Position numbers and translations under genes: made by a program
Shown: piece by piece, positions 21,515 to 32,661 of the stretch
Numbering within the stretch: the stretch's first letter is position 1
Layout: every line of letters starts with the position of its first letter
Assembly: GCA_038087015.1 (NCBI GenBank)
Contig: JASBNA010000095.1
Coordinates: forward strand, 53,380-117,379
Reading direction: 5' to 3'
Length of the DNA: 64,000 nt
From: Cerrena zonata
Lineage: Eukaryota; Basidiomycota; Agaricomycetes; Polyporales; Cerrenaceae
Notes under the pieces: generated by a model
What the model was told of the DNA's origin: nothing
Seen by the model: the letters and a program-made list of their open reading frames with translations, nothing else
Database searches by the model: none

Positions 21515-22822
21515 ATGGCAAAGAATAAAAAGAAACAGTCGAATGGTCAAAAAGATGAAGAACCGGTTTCAAATGGTGATATAGAGACTCCTACAAACGA
21601 AACTTCAAATAATAATCAAGATCAAGTATCCCAATTACAGGAAAAAATCAATGAATTGACGTTGAAGCTTGAACAGCCAGACTCAACCAATGAAAGAATA
21701 AAAGAATTGGAAACAAAATTGAAAGAAACAGAAGAAGAAAGAGACTCGTCACGATCATCCTATGATGCATTATTAGGAAAATTGTCCGGGATGAAATCGG
21801 TTTTCAGTAAAATGAAAGAATCCCAAATTGAGTTAGAAGAAACCAGAGAAACCCTCGAAACATTAACTCAAGAACGAGATTCATTAAAAGATGAAACTAA
21901 GAAACTTCACGATTCAAATAATAGCTTGAATAATACTATCAATCAATTGAAAACAGAATCAAATGATTTGAATAATGAGTGTGAAAGATTGAGTTCTTCC
22001 TTAACCATCTTGAGAAGAGAATACCAATCCAAAGATGATAATTTACAAGATGAAAAATATACTTTGGAAAATGAAAAATTTAGGTTAACGAAAAAATTTA
22101 ACGAATTAAAATCAGAATTTGAAGAATTGAAAATAATAAAAGATGAAATTTCAATGGAGAATAAAGATTTAAATTCAATAATCGATGAATTGAAAAATAA
22201 AATTGATTCTAAAGATGACGAAATAAATCAATTAAATTCAACAATATTAAACGTTAATAAGCTTATAGAGTCAAAAGATGCTGAGATTTCCTCTTTGAAA
22301 CAAAATTATGAATCAAATTTGACAAAATTGACCGAATCATCTGGCAATTTTGAAAAACAAGTCGAATCATTAACTACCCAATTGAACGAAAAAGATTCTC
22401 TAATCGAAGAACTATCCAAAAATTCAAATAAGATCAATGAATTATCCACAGAAGTTAATAACAAACAATTACTCATTGGTAAGCTAAGACATGAAGCAAT
22501 CATCTTGAATGAACATTTAACTAAATCTCTTACCATGTTAAAACAACAATCAAATAATACAAATAATACTATCGATAAAGAATTGATTTCAAATGTCATT
22601 GTGAGTTTCCTACAATTCCCAAGAGGTGACTCCAAGAAATTCGAAGCCTTACAATTAATAAGTGCCCTATTGGAATGGGACGAACTGAGAAAAGTTCAAG
22701 CTGGGTTATCCCACAATCAGCAATCCTCAGCAAATGCAAACAGAAACGAAGATGGGAAACCAGCAAGACAAAGCTTTGTTTCTCTATGGACTGATTTCTT
22801 AGAAAAAGAATCATCAAAGTAA
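21515..22822 (+). CDS. RUD3: Golgi coiled-coil protein Rud3 (golgin with GRAB domain)
   Basis: 435 residues from the ATG at 21515 (MAKNKKKQSNGQ). Residues about 45-330 are almost continuous heptad-rich coiled coil. The C-terminal segment (IGKLRHEAIILNEHLTKSL, then VSFLQFPRGDSKKFEALQLI and LLEWDELRKVQAGL) is the GRAB domain that binds Arf1-GTP at the cis-Golgi. In Saccharomyces Rud3 is a tether in ER-Golgi traffic. The name is based on the domain and the overall plan. Confidence 0.87.
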   Translation: MAKNKKKQSNGQKDEEPVSNGDIETPTNETSNNNQDQVSQLQEKINELTLKLEQPDSTNERIKELETKLKETEEERDSSRSSYDALLGKLSGMKSVFSKMKESQIELEETRETLETLTQERDSLKDETKKLHDSNNSLNNTINQLKTESNDLNNECERLSSSLTILRREYQSKDDNLQDEKYTLENEKFRLTKKFNELKSEFEELKIIKDEISMENKDLNSIIDELKNKIDSKDDEINQLNSTILNVNKLIESKDAEISSLKQNYESNLTKLTESSGNFEKQVESLTTQLNEKDSLIEELSKNSNKINELSTEVNNKQLLIGKLRHEAIILNEHLTKSLTMLKQQSNNTNNTIDKELISNVIVSFLQFPRGDSKKFEALQLISALLEWDELRKVQAGLSHNQQSSANANRNEDGKPARQSFVSLWTDFLEKESSK

Positions 22823-23142
22823 GTTTTACTTACAAACTAATTACAGTAGAATAGTCTTATTTTTTTTTTTTTTTGTCTTTTTTCTTTTTATCTTTTTTTT
22901 TTTTTTGATCCAAAACTCTGTTCAGTTAATACTACTAAGGGAATTCCAATTAGCAATATGTAGATATGTATCAGCAGCATGTATCACCAGGGTCTCTGCA
23001 CTTTACTGTGTTAGCCTATTCTCTGTTAGCACGGTAGCTCAAAATCAACTGAAAAAAAAAAAAGCAAACGCGTCACTCTTTGGCCCTTTTTTAATTAACT
23101 CGTCCTTTACTAGTACTCCAAGTTAAGTTCGACTCATTGACT
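22823..23142. other. Intergenic region RUD3-RFC1
   Basis: Poly(T) tracts at about 22859-22908 and a poly(A) near 23051. The motif ACGCGT (23069-23074), core of the MluI cell-cycle box bound by MBF, lies about 70 bases before RFC1, a replication gene; this fits G1/S control. Confidence 0.55.
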
Positions 23143-25909
23143 ATGGATATTACGAAGTTCTTCCTGGAAAAAGGCGACTCGGGGGTATGTTTGTTTCTTG
23201 CTGGAAGCATCAAAGTGTGTACTAACAATTTAACAGTCTAAACGGAAGAAGACCGCATCTACCAAAACTAAAAAGGATGAAGGTCCGGTTTCGAAAAAGC
23301 CAAAGACAACCACCAAAACTGAAGCAAGTAAGTACTTTGGCTCTGGTGAAAAGTCTTCTCCAAAAAAATCGGAATCTTCTCCAAGTAGACCTTCAAGAAC
23401 TAAAGCAAAACCCAATTATGTCAATTTAGATTCTGATGAAGACATGGATGACGACCAGGATGACTATAAACCTGGGAAGGAAGAAGAAGAAGAGGACGAT
23501 GATGACGGAGACGTGAAAGAAGAAGATGATGATGAAGATGATTTGCAAGAAGTCGAGCCACTCAAGCCATCTCCAAAGAAACGTGCTTCTGCTCCAAAGA
23601 AAACCAGCGCCAAAACAGAATCTAAATCAATCCTGAATAATAAGTCAGTCAGCGGAGAGACTGCTGAAGAAATATTGGCCAAGATTCCAGATGCCAAATT
23701 ACCAGAGCCAGTGGACGGAACTTTCAATTACCATGCAGCAATGGCCAGTAAAAGTAAAATTCAACAAACTGGTGAAACTGTTGAATTGAACGAAGCAAAG
23801 CCATTTTGTTTATCTGGCTTAACCATTGTCTTCACTGGTATTTTACCAAGACTTGACCGTGAAGCCTCAGAGAATTTAGCTAAAAGATATGGCGCAAAAG
23901 TGACCAAATCAATTTCTGGTAAAACTAGTTTAGTAGTACTTGGAGAAGAAGCGGGTCCATCTAAAGTTAAGAAAATCAAAGATTTGAAGATCAAAGCAAT
24001 TGATGAAGATGGTTTTATTCAATTGATCAATAGTATGCCAGCTGAAGGAGGTGATGGGGCATTAGCCAATGCAGCTAAAGAAAGAAGAGAATCTGAAGAG
24101 CGTAAAATTCAAGAAGAAGCTCAAGCCTTAGCCAAAGAAGAAGAGCGTCAAGAAAAGGAGAAATTGAAAAAACAACGTGAAAACAAGTTGAAAAACTCCC
24201 AATCGGGTTCCAGACCACCACCAGAAGAAGCAAGAGTAATTCCAAATAGTGAAAAGCTTTGGACGGTTAAATACCATCCGACAAACACTAACCAATTATG
24301 CGGTAATAAAGGACAAGTACAAAAATTAAGAACCTGGCTATCCAACTGGTTTATTAATCAGAAAAAAGGATTTAAAGAGACTGGTAAAGATGGATCTGGA
24401 TCAAGAGCATGTTTAATCAGTGGACCCCCAGGAATTGGTAAGACCACATCAGCACATATAATTGCCAAAGAGTTAGGTTTTGATGTATTAGAGAAAAATG
24501 CATCTGATGTTCGATCCAAATCGTTATTAAATAGTAATTTAAAATCGGTTTTAAATAATACATCAGTTGTTGGATTTTTCAAGCATCAAAATGATAAAGA
24601 GCATAATGAAAATGAACGGAAGTTTTGCTTAATTATGGATGAGGTTGATGGTATGTCAAGTGGTGATCATGGAGGAGCAGGAGCATTATCAGCATTTTGT
24701 CGTATAACTAATATGCCATTAATATTAATTTGTAATGATAAATCATTACCAAAGATGAGAACCTTCGATAGGGTTACTTATGATTTACCATTTAGAAGGC
24801 CACTGGAACAAGAGGTTAAATCTAGATTAATGACAATAGCCATGAGAGAAGGAATTAAATTAGATCCCATTGTTATTGGACAGTTAGTTGCCGCTACTCA
24901 TAACGATATTAGACAAATGATAAATTTATTATCGACGGTTTCAAAGACCCAGAAAAAGATTGGACCAGAACAAAGTAAAGATATAGCTAAAAGTTGGCAA
25001 AAACATACTATATTAAAACCTTTTGATATTACTGGGAGATTATTAAATGGACAGATATATAATGCTAATTCGAATCATACATTAAATGATAAGATAAATT
25101 TATATTTTAATGATATTGATTTTACACCCTTAATGATTCAAGAAAATTATCTTTACACAAGACCGAGTGGAGCAGAATCTAGTAAAGATCATTTGGCAAG
25201 GGTAGCACAAGCTGCCGATGATATATCAATATCGGACGGAGTTAATAGTTTAATTAGATCTAGTGAACAACAATGGAGTTTATTACCATTCCATGCAATC
25301 ATGTCCTCGGTTAAGCCATCACTGGAAGTTGCAGGAAGTATAAGTCAACGAATTAACTTTGCTGGATGGTTAGGACAAAATTCGAAAGCATTAAAATATC
25401 AAAGGTTATTACAAGAAATTCAATATCATTCAAGATTACGTACATCTACTGACAAAAGTGAATTACGATTAGATTATATCCCATTATTACTTTCCAGATT
25501 AACTGAACCAATTTTACAAGATGGAGAATCAGGAATTGAGTCAGTAATCGAAATGATGGATTACTATTACTTAACCAAAGAAGACTGGGAATCGATCATC
25601 GATTTGGGTATTGGTAATTCAAAAGGAGATGCCATTTTGAAAAAAATCCCAACAAAAGTTAAAACGTCCTTCACAAGAAAGTACAATTCAACCAATCATC
25701 CAGTTGCTATTTATAGAACCGGGAACTCCTTGGGACTGGGTAAAAATACTAAAAAGGATAAAGTTGACTTTGATGATGTAATTGAAGATGATACAAATCT
25801 CCCCGATGAAATTGAAGAAGTTGAAGATGAGGGTAAAATCGATGCTAAAAAAGATAAATTAATTAAGCAAATCAAATCAAAACCAACTAAAAAGCCAAAA
25901 AAGAAATAA
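23143..25909 (+). CDS. RFC1: Replication factor C large subunit Rfc1, one intron
   Basis: Exon 1 is 23143-23184 (MDITKFFLEKGDSG); the intron is 23185-23236; exon 2 is 23237-25909. Total about 904 residues. The first exon carries a PIP-type motif (ITKFF) for PCNA, so the intron matters: without it the protein would lack its N terminus. Next: acidic/lysine linker, BRCT domain (about 195-275: LSGLTIVFTGILPRLD), AAA+ module with Walker A GPPGIGKTT and Walker B MDEVDG, the collar domain, and a basic C-terminal tail (KPTKKPKKK). It loads the PCNA clamp at replication. Confidence 0.96.
23185..23236 (+). other. Spliceosomal intron of RFC1 (52 nt)
   Basis: GTATGT donor at 23185, TACTAAC branch at 23220-23226, CAG acceptor ending 23236. 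Splicing joins the ATG-containing exon in frame with the long exon, whose own first ATG (23444) lies well inside the protein. Confidence 0.95.
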
Positions 25910-26890
25910 TCTCTACATATATCCATTTAAGTAAACGAATATAGCTTTCTTTGCAGATACTTTGTACAGTATGCAAGGAGTTCTTTGCAAAGCCAATTTT
26001 TTGCTTACTTTTTTTGACCTTTTGGCTATTGTTGTAGTTATTATTGTAGTGCTTGTTTTCGTTTATCGAAGTAACCAGGTCTCCGATACGTATATACACG
26101 AGTCAGCACGTTGTAAGAGGGTGACAATGCAACCTTAAGCCATACTTGATGAGATTAGCAAGATAATTGGCTTGACTATTTTTTTTGTTTGTTTTTTCAC
26201 GTCAGACATAATAGCTGCCACAGACGGCTGATCAGATGATTAAAAGCCCGTACTTGCCCATCACAAGCCCATACGTTTACGTTCCAACCTGGTTCATTAC
26301 GAATTGCAAATCAGTTTCAATGCCATTCCGAAAGCCATCCTCGTTCACTGGCAACGATCTCGACATTCCTGCTCGCGAAGCTTTTGCCATCACCACCGCC
26401 TGTTTCAGTATGTCCCGTCACCGTGGTATTGTTTCAACCCTGATACTCTTGGTCTGACCGCGGTAAACCCTAACCCTATTGTACCATGTAGTCTAGTGTA
26501 TGGTTTAGTGTATTCAGTAGATAGTTTGTGCTCTAACGATTTACTTACAGTTTGTGAAAGGATCAAAAAACCCGTAACAAAATCATCCGGTTGTTTTTCT
26601 GCTACTCCTTTTTTCCCCTGCCATTTTTTAGAAATCACTTCTTTTCCTCTTCAAGTGAGTGTTACCCCGTCGTCCGCAGTGATAGGTTTAGTTTTATACC
26701 CGGGTATCATAGGATCCAATTGTTTAATAGAGAAAGAAAGAAAAGCCCGTTCGAATCAGCCAAATTTTGAAAAAAAATTATCCCAATTAGCCGCCCATAG
26801 GATGATCAATTAAAAGATTACAATAACAGAAGTAATTAATATAATATAACTAATAACTAATATAACTAATATAATAAGATAATCGATAGA
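25910..26890. other. Intergenic region upstream of the MAPKK gene, with telomere-like CCCTAACCCT
   Basis: About 980 bases. AAACCCTAACCCT at 26465-26477 holds two TTAGGG-type units, a possible Tbf1 site. The AT-rich stretch at 26836-26883 repeats ACTAATAT-like units. A 170-codon plus frame (26304-26813) lacks ATG and has no recognisable protein features, so I treat it as non-coding. Confidence 0.5.
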
Positions 26891-28172
26891 ATGTCCTAGT
26901 CCACTTTTCAATATACCCCAGAATAAGAATTCTAACTATAATAAGTTCCCTAATTTATCGATTCCGTCACCAATTTCCATTAATAATAATAATCTTAATC
27001 TTAATAATAATAGCAGTAAGAATGTTCATATACCCAATTACCAACCCCCGCTACCCAATAAGAATGCCAGTGGGGGTCCCAGAAGAAAACCGCCACCAAT
27101 TGATTTTCTGAGAATTGATGGATCCCATTCATTTACTCCAAGTACCAATTCACCCCAACCTTCTATGAATGATGTATATACTACTAATACGCCAATTTTA
27201 AATTTTTCTAATGACTCTAATGATAAAAGCTTGCACGAAAAAGACATTGATGAATTAAATCCCGATGATTGGAATCTTCTTGCTAATACAAATCAAATTA
27301 TCGAATTAAATAAATTAGGTGAAGGTAATGGTGGTTCAGTATCTAAATGTAAATTAAATCATGGTTCTAAGATATTTGCTTTGAAATTGATTAACGCTGA
27401 TCCCAATCCTGATATTCAAAAACAAATTATTAGAGAATTACAATATAATCGTTCTTGTACTTCTTCAAATATAGTTAAATATTATGGTACTTTTATGGTG
27501 GAAAAACAATCAATGATTGGTATTGCAATGGAATTTATGGCCGGTAAATCTTTAGATGCCATCTACAAAAAGGCAATCCAATTAGATCCAACTAATCGTA
27601 TAAATGAAAAAGTCTTGGGTAAAATTGCTGAATCGGTTTTAAATGGATTAAACTATTTACATCAACAAAGAATTATTCATCGTGATATTAAACCTTCGAA
27701 TATCTTATTAGACTCAAAGGGTAATGTTAAATTATGTGATTTCGGTGTTAGTGGGGAAGTTGTTAATTCTTTAGCAACTACGTTTGTTGGTACCCAATAT
27801 TATATGGCCCCCGAAAGAATTATGGGTAAACCTTATACTATAACCTGTGATGTTTGGTCTTTGGGCTTGACTCTTTTGGAAGTGGCCAGTGCTAAATTCC
27901 CGTTTGAAATGGATGGTGGTAATGATATGTTTGGTGCCATTGAATTATTATCTTTAATTTTGGAATACGAACCAAAATTAGAAGATTTACCCGACGAAGG
28001 CATTCACTGGTCGGATTCTTTTAAAAATTTCATCCAATATTGTTTGAAGAAAAATAGTGATGAAAGACCAAGTCCAAGACAAATGTTACAACATCCTTGG
28101 TGCATCGGTCAAAGAGATGTAAAAGTCCGTATGGATAAGTTTGTCAAGAGATTGTGGGGGGATCTTGAATAA
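26891..28172 (+). CDS. MKK2: Cell-wall-integrity MAPKK, Mkk1/Mkk2 type, 5' end out of frame
   Basis: The kinase domain has the Gly loop GEGNGGSVSKCK, HRDIKPSNILL, DFGVSGE, the MAPKK activation loop NSLATTFVGTQYYMAPE and the C-terminal RPSPRQMLQHPW, which is the Mkk1/Mkk2 (Slt2/Mkc1 pathway) type. The frame is open without an ATG from 26883 to the first in-frame ATG at 27165. This open part (PSPLFNIPQNKNSNYNKFPN onward) looks like the family N terminus and contains RRKPPPIDF, a MAPK docking-type motif. The ATG at 26891 is followed by TCC TAG; two extra bases (for example CCCC instead of CC) would join it to the kinase frame. If intact the protein would be about 427 residues; from 27165 it is 335. 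Confidence 0.85.
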
Positions 28173-28260
28173 TTGCATTTAGACTTACTTTTTTTTTTTT
28201 TTTCTTTTTTGCTTTTCTTTATCTGCCTACATAGTTAATAAACCTTGAGTAGACTGTTTT

Positions 28261-28329
28261 AGTTGGTGTAGTTGGCCCCGGGTGTAGTTGGTGTAGTTGG
28301 TGTAGTTGGCCCCGGTGCAGTTGGTGTTA
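28261..28329. repeat. 9-bp tandem repeat (GTTGGTGTA-like)
   Basis: Repeated units of GTTGGTGTA interleaved with GTTGGCCCCG between the MAPKK and NDUFA1 genes. The repeat is compound and imperfect; no coding role is apparent. Confidence 0.75.
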
Positions 28330-28457
28330 GGGGTGAGTCGATCACGTGACCGTCTCAACCATCCAATCAAATAATTTTGAAACCTTCTCAGTGAGCGAAA
28401 AAAGGACTTGAAAAACATCAACTCTTAATTACTTTTTTGATAGAACACCATATTAAG

Positions 28458-28790
28458 ATGCCAGTACCATTTGAAGGGTTATTGCCCTATGCGATAATGA
28501 CCGGTTTCTTTGGCTTAGCCGGTCATGGGGTTGGATTTATCAGATACTGGGATAATGGATGGAAAAATGATAGATTTGACTTGGACAGATTTGATGAAAA
28601 AATGATGCATCGTGATTTCTTATTAACCGGAACTAAAAGAGGACAAACTAGTGATCCAATAGCACCAGAGCATTTCAAGACCGCTGAATACACTACCCAA
28701 AGATACTGGACCCCATACAGAGACCAATTCTTTGTCCTTAGAGAAAGATTATATAGAGGTTATGTTACAGGAGATTGGGATTTTAGTTAA
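28458..28790 (+). CDS. Mitochondrial complex I subunit NDUFA1/MWFE
   Basis: 110 residues from the ATG at 28458 (MPVPFEGLLPYAIMTGFFGL). One N-terminal membrane segment is followed by a conserved Asn-Gly/Arg/Asp-rich part (RYWDNGWKNDRF, DEKMMHRDFLLTGTKRGQT), as in the fungal MWFE (NIMM) subunit of NADH:ubiquinone oxidoreductase. The C-terminal extension (YWTPYRDQFFVLRERLYRGY) is longer than in mammals. Its presence implies a proton-pumping complex I. It converges on NOP53 with about 60 bases between the stops. Confidence 0.83.
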   Translation: MPVPFEGLLPYAIMTGFFGLAGHGVGFIRYWDNGWKNDRFDLDRFDEKMMHRDFLLTGTKRGQTSDPIAPEHFKTAEYTTQRYWTPYRDQFFVLRERLYRGYVTGDWDFS

Positions 28791-28853
28791 ACAAAAAAAA
28801 AAAAGATTATTTATTCAAATATATATTAGTAAGTTACGAAACGAAGATGTAAG

Positions 28854-30028
28854 TTATTTAAAATCTTTATAAGTCCATTTTTCGGTAATTTTTTTACCGT
28901 ATTTTCTCTTTTTGAAACTGGAACTCTAGATTCAATTTTACCAGATTTTTGTAAATTGAACATTTGATCATAAAGGAGATTACCTTCAGTTTTAACGTTT
29001 CTCAAGTTATCGGTTAATTCATCTGATAATTTAACTTCTAAAGGTTTTTCAATTAAATTATGTTTAAATAATTTCTTAGTTTTTTTCAATTTTGGAACTG
29101 GTTTTTTTGAATCAACTTCTTTGTTATAATCTTCTAATTTATTCAAATCGGCTAATTGATGTTTTAAATCGGCTAATTTGGATTCCAAGTCTAATCTTTG
29201 CTTATTTCTTTTCTGTTTATTTCTTTGGGATTTAGTTTTAATTTTAATTTGATTTGGTTGATTAACTGAAAGTTTATAATTTTCTTCTTTGCCATCTTCT
29301 TCGGCTTCAGATTCATTGGAGTCAGTTGAATCTTCCATTATTTCATTTTCATTTGAATTTTCAATGATTTCTTGAATTTTGGCTTGATATTCTTGAATTT
29401 TCAATTCTTTTAAGTATTTTTCATTTTCTAAATTAAATTCTTTATTAATTAATGATTTCCATGATTCAACAGTTGGGTTATACGATTTACCTGATTCAAT
29501 AACTGGGTCTTGTGGTATATCTAATTCAATTGATTTATAACTTAAAGTTTTTGGTGCATGAGTTGGTTTTGTTCTTTCATGAATTGCTGATTTTTTCAAA
29601 ATTTTAGGAGTTGAATCTTCAGTTTTTTCTTCTGCCCAGGGATCTTTAGATGCTGCTTTGATTATCCCATCTTTATCAACTCTTGCCTTTAATGCACTTT
29701 CATTTTGAAGTCTTCCCGACAATTTCATCAATTTATGAACTTTATTCTTATTAACTCCTTGAATCTTATTATTTTTCCCGTTTTCAAGAGCAGGTATCTT
29801 GGATTTATTGGTTAAGATCTCATTACTTTTCAATTTCTTTGCTTGTTTGTTTAAATTCAAATCTCCTTCATCATCTATTATGAAATCATTGGAATCATCT
29901 CCCAATAATATTTGACGTTCTCTTGATTCTTCCAACCCTTGTTGGATATCGTCGATATTAACGTTTTTTCTCCAGGCTTTCTTCCCCTTCCTAGAGTTCT
30001 GTGACTGCTGTGGTCTATTTACCTCCAT
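28854..30028 (-). CDS. NOP53: 60S biogenesis factor Nop53, 3' end frameshifted
   Basis: Nop53 (GLTSCR2/PICT1) recruits the exosome helicase Mtr4 to pre-60S particles for 7S/5.8S processing. The N terminus has SRKGKKAWRKNVNI, the Nop53 hallmark; acidic and Lys-rich segments and a conserved ESRVPVSK near the end follow. After that, the frame as given runs on to a stop at 28826 with an unrelated end. In the other frame the expected ending KYGKKITEKWTYKDFK is present, ending at 28854. One missing A in the run opposite 28909-28913 explains this. Intended length about 391 residues. ATG at 30028. Confidence 0.86.
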
Positions 30029-30054
30029 GATAGTATATTATAAGTGTATATAGT

Positions 30055-30123
30055 AACGTATATAGAAACGTATATAGAAACGTATGTACATAGAGATGAG
30101 CTATAAAAAATTCTCATCTCATC
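30055..30123. promoter_or_regulatory. 12-bp repeats and PAC-like sites upstream of NOP53
   Basis: AACGTATATAGA is repeated twice and followed by a partial copy (30055-30088). GATGAG (30095-30100) and two CTCATC (30113-30123) follow; these are the core of the PAC element seen in ribosome-biogenesis promoters. They lie 70-95 bases before the NOP53 ATG. Confidence 0.55.
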
Positions 30124-30303
30124 TACTGATAAGTTTTGGCTTTTTGGTGCACGGATGTAACAAAAAATGGTGCACGGGCGTGTTGCGGAGTTCTCTCACG
30201 GAGATAATCTCGTTTATGGCCGAGGCAACTCGGGAAGGGGCCGAACGGAAATTGCTGCGGAAATAAGCCGGCCCCCCAACATCAACAACGGAACGGAACC
30301 CAT

Positions 30304-30645
30304 TTAAGACTCTATAATATCAATAACTGCTTTGAGCAACATAGTGTAATACTCCAAGGTCAAGTCGCCGTTGATGTTAACGTAGCTCGGACACTGGTAC
30401 TTCTTCGTTAACATGTGGCCGAGGTTCTTGGTGATGTCAAACAATTGGTGGTTGTCGGTGTTCTGTAGAACCGTTGAATAAACCTGGTGGGTCAATGGAT
30501 TCAGAATGGTGTAGATGTAACAATTGACCAAAGCATTTGAAATCTGATTGATATAAACCGTAATTGGCGACTTCTCCTGGCTAGGCCTATTAATAACTAC
30601 CTGGTACTCACAATCAAGTACCTCAATACACTTATCGATGATCAT
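30304..30645 (-). CDS. Small protein, possibly a Poc4/PSMG4-like proteasome assembly chaperone
   Basis: 113 residues from the ATG at 30645 (MIIDKCIEVLDCEYQ); the frame is open a little further upstream but only through a GTG. The pattern is two beta-rich blocks (ITVYINQISNALVNCYIYTI, HQVYSTVLQN) and a C-terminal KNLGHMLTKKYQ, then PSYVNING and a long helix. This weakly resembles the PSMG4 (Poc4) family of small proteasome assembly chaperones. The resemblance is by eye; a structure-based search would decide it. Divergent from the RRM gene. Confidence 0.5.
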   Translation of the reverse strand: MIIDKCIEVLDCEYQVVINRPSQEKSPITVYINQISNALVNCYIYTILNPLTHQVYSTVLQNTDNHQLFDITKNLGHMLTKKYQCPSYVNINGDLTLEYYTMLLKAVIDIIES

Positions 30646-30897
30646 ATTAATAGCTCCAATAACTCCAATAAGTCCCACGATTCACCCTCAGATATTAGTC
30701 AGATCGGTGTTACCTAATGTATACTTTGCCCCCGATGGAGTTACTTTCGTATTGAGACCGTTGTTTGTATAAATATAAATCAGTTTATTTTAAACATTTT
30801 CCACTCAGTTTTTTTTTTTTTTTGGTTTGTGAGTGAATCCGGTACTGCCGTGAACCGAATAATTATTTCCGAATCCGATACGCAGTTCCCTTTAAAT

Positions 30898-32604
30898 ATG
30901 ATAAAGTATAAAGATGCAAATTTAGAACAAGTTAATAATTTAGAGGAGTCGAGCATTAGATTACATAGAAATATGGATTCGGGTAAGTTTATAGGAGACA
31001 TTAACAACCAGATCTTCAATCATGCGGAGGGGATAGAGGTGGATGATTTCCCGTTAGTGATTCATACCCCGGTGGATCAATTGGTGGAGTCCAAATGTCA
31101 GGAGTTGGGGTTAATGATTAATGAGGAGGTTATCCAGTGTGGTCATAAGGAAGCCGGGGATGAGATTGTGAAATATTTGAATGAATTGAAGAAAGAATAC
31201 CAATTGGATTATAGTAATTTTATTAGTCATCCAGGCAATTTATTTATAAAGCCTTTGAATCGGGGTAGTGATGAGGAGCAAATTCGAGAATACTTTAATA
31301 ATCATTGTAAGTTTAAATCTTTGAAAGAAATCAATATATTTGATTCTTCTAATAGTGAAGATGAATTTGCAATTTTGAAATTTAGTAATCATCTTGATGT
31401 TGATTACTTATTGGATCATTTAAATTGTTCAATTAATCCGTTTCATACTAATTCATCGATTTATTTGAATCGATATCTTAGTAAAAAAGAACGTAAATTA
31501 AATGATCAACAACAAAATCAGCCACTGCCTCCATTAAGTAGTGATTATAAGTATAATTCAATTATTCTTGAAGATTTGGATGATTTTTTCCCCAATTCAC
31601 TAACCCTAAATACTTTTAATGAATTTATTAATAAATTTGAAATTTTTAATCCAATTGAATCGATTTATATTCCAATTCAATCAATAAATGATCAAGGATT
31701 GATTTCTCCACCCAAATTTGCCTTTATTTCTTTTATCAATCATTATAAAATGGACGAAAATATCTTGAAAATCCTTTATTTTCTTACCAACTTGAATTTT
31801 GAAGAGTTTATGCATTTTGAACCAGATCAAATTTATAGTATTGAAGAAGATTTAAACTTATCCGAAGAAGAACCCGTACATCCAGAAGGATTGAAGATTG
31901 CAATTAGTCAACATAAGCATAATCACTACCTTTATCAAATAATTAGCAAAAATCAATTATTTCTTTATAATATTAATAATCAAGTGTCAATTGGGTATCT
32001 CAATGTACCGATTCACAAATCAATCATTGCAAAATTTTCAAAATCATCAAATTTACAAGAAACAAATGTTTATGTAAATAATTTTGCAATCATTTTCCAA
32101 AATAACGATGATTTGTGGAATAAATTTTGGATCCAATTTGGTTCAAATATAAAATCAGCTAAAATAATTAAATTAAATCATAATTATTCAAAAACCGATG
32201 ATCAAATTCGAAAAATTGGTTTTGTATTTTATTCTTCTTTTAAAATGGCCCTTAGGGCCATTTTATTAACTAATAATAAAACTCTAATCAACCCTTCAAA
32301 TAATCAAATTATTAATATTCAAACTTCATTTGCAATTCAAAAAACAACTAATAATCGCCCAAAATTTCAAAAAAATTTATCATTACCAGTGTATCAAGAT
32401 TCAAATTACTTTTTCCATTCAAACTTTAATAATGACCCAGCAATGATTCCGCGTCATTCTCATACTGGGGTCCCCGATGAAACTTTTGTCGCTGCTCCTC
32501 CTCCTCCTCCTCATTTGGCTTACTATAATCCTTTATTAATGTTTAATTACTCTTTTGTTCCTGATGATTTCTACTATTATCCTTTTCCATACGAAAATCT
32601 GTAA
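30898..32604 (+). CDS. RNA-binding protein with divergent RRMs, possibly Pes4/Mip6-like
   Basis: 568 residues from the ATG at 30898 (MIKYKDANLEQVNNL). Three divergent RRM-like segments can be traced: about residues 120-210 (HPGNLFIKPLNRGSDEEQI), 225-320 (NSIILEDLDDFF, KFAFISFIN) and 400-505 (TNVYVNNFAIIFQ, KIGFVFYSSFKMALRAI). The C-terminal end has a Pro stretch and many Tyr/Phe/Asn. The multi-RRM plan recalls Pes4/Mip6 mRNA regulators, but this is not certain. It converges on NFU1, with 57 bases between the stops. Confidence 0.65.
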   Translation: MIKYKDANLEQVNNLEESSIRLHRNMDSGKFIGDINNQIFNHAEGIEVDDFPLVIHTPVDQLVESKCQELGLMINEEVIQCGHKEAGDEIVKYLNELKKEYQLDYSNFISHPGNLFIKPLNRGSDEEQIREYFNNHCKFKSLKEINIFDSSNSEDEFAILKFSNHLDVDYLLDHLNCSINPFHTNSSIYLNRYLSKKERKLNDQQQNQPLPPLSSDYKYNSIILEDLDDFFPNSLTLNTFNEFINKFEIFNPIESIYIPIQSINDQGLISPPKFAFISFINHYKMDENILKILYFLTNLNFEEFMHFEPDQIYSIEEDLNLSEEEPVHPEGLKIAISQHKHNHYLYQIISKNQLFLYNINNQVSIGYLNVPIHKSIIAKFSKSSNLQETNVYVNNFAIIFQNNDDLWNKFWIQFGSNIKSAKIIKLNHNYSKTDDQIRKIGFVFYSSFKMALRAILLTNNKTLINPSNNQIINIQTSFAIQKTTNNRPKFQKNLSLPVYQDSNYFFHSNFNNDPAMIPRHSHTGVPDETFVAAPPPPPHLAYYNPLLMFNYSFVPDDFYYYPFPYENL

Positions 32605-32661
32605 ATACTATACTTTATATTCAAACAATGTATATTTTCATTACTTAAGTCATTATTCTAT

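Noticed and set aside
26745..26765. tRNA B-box-like GTTCGAATC
   Set aside because: The T-stem does not pair and no A box or acceptor stem is found around it.
26304..26813. 170-codon open frame upstream of the MAPKK gene
   Set aside because: No ATG at its start (TTG), no family features, composition not like neighbouring genes, and it does not splice convincingly to the kinase.
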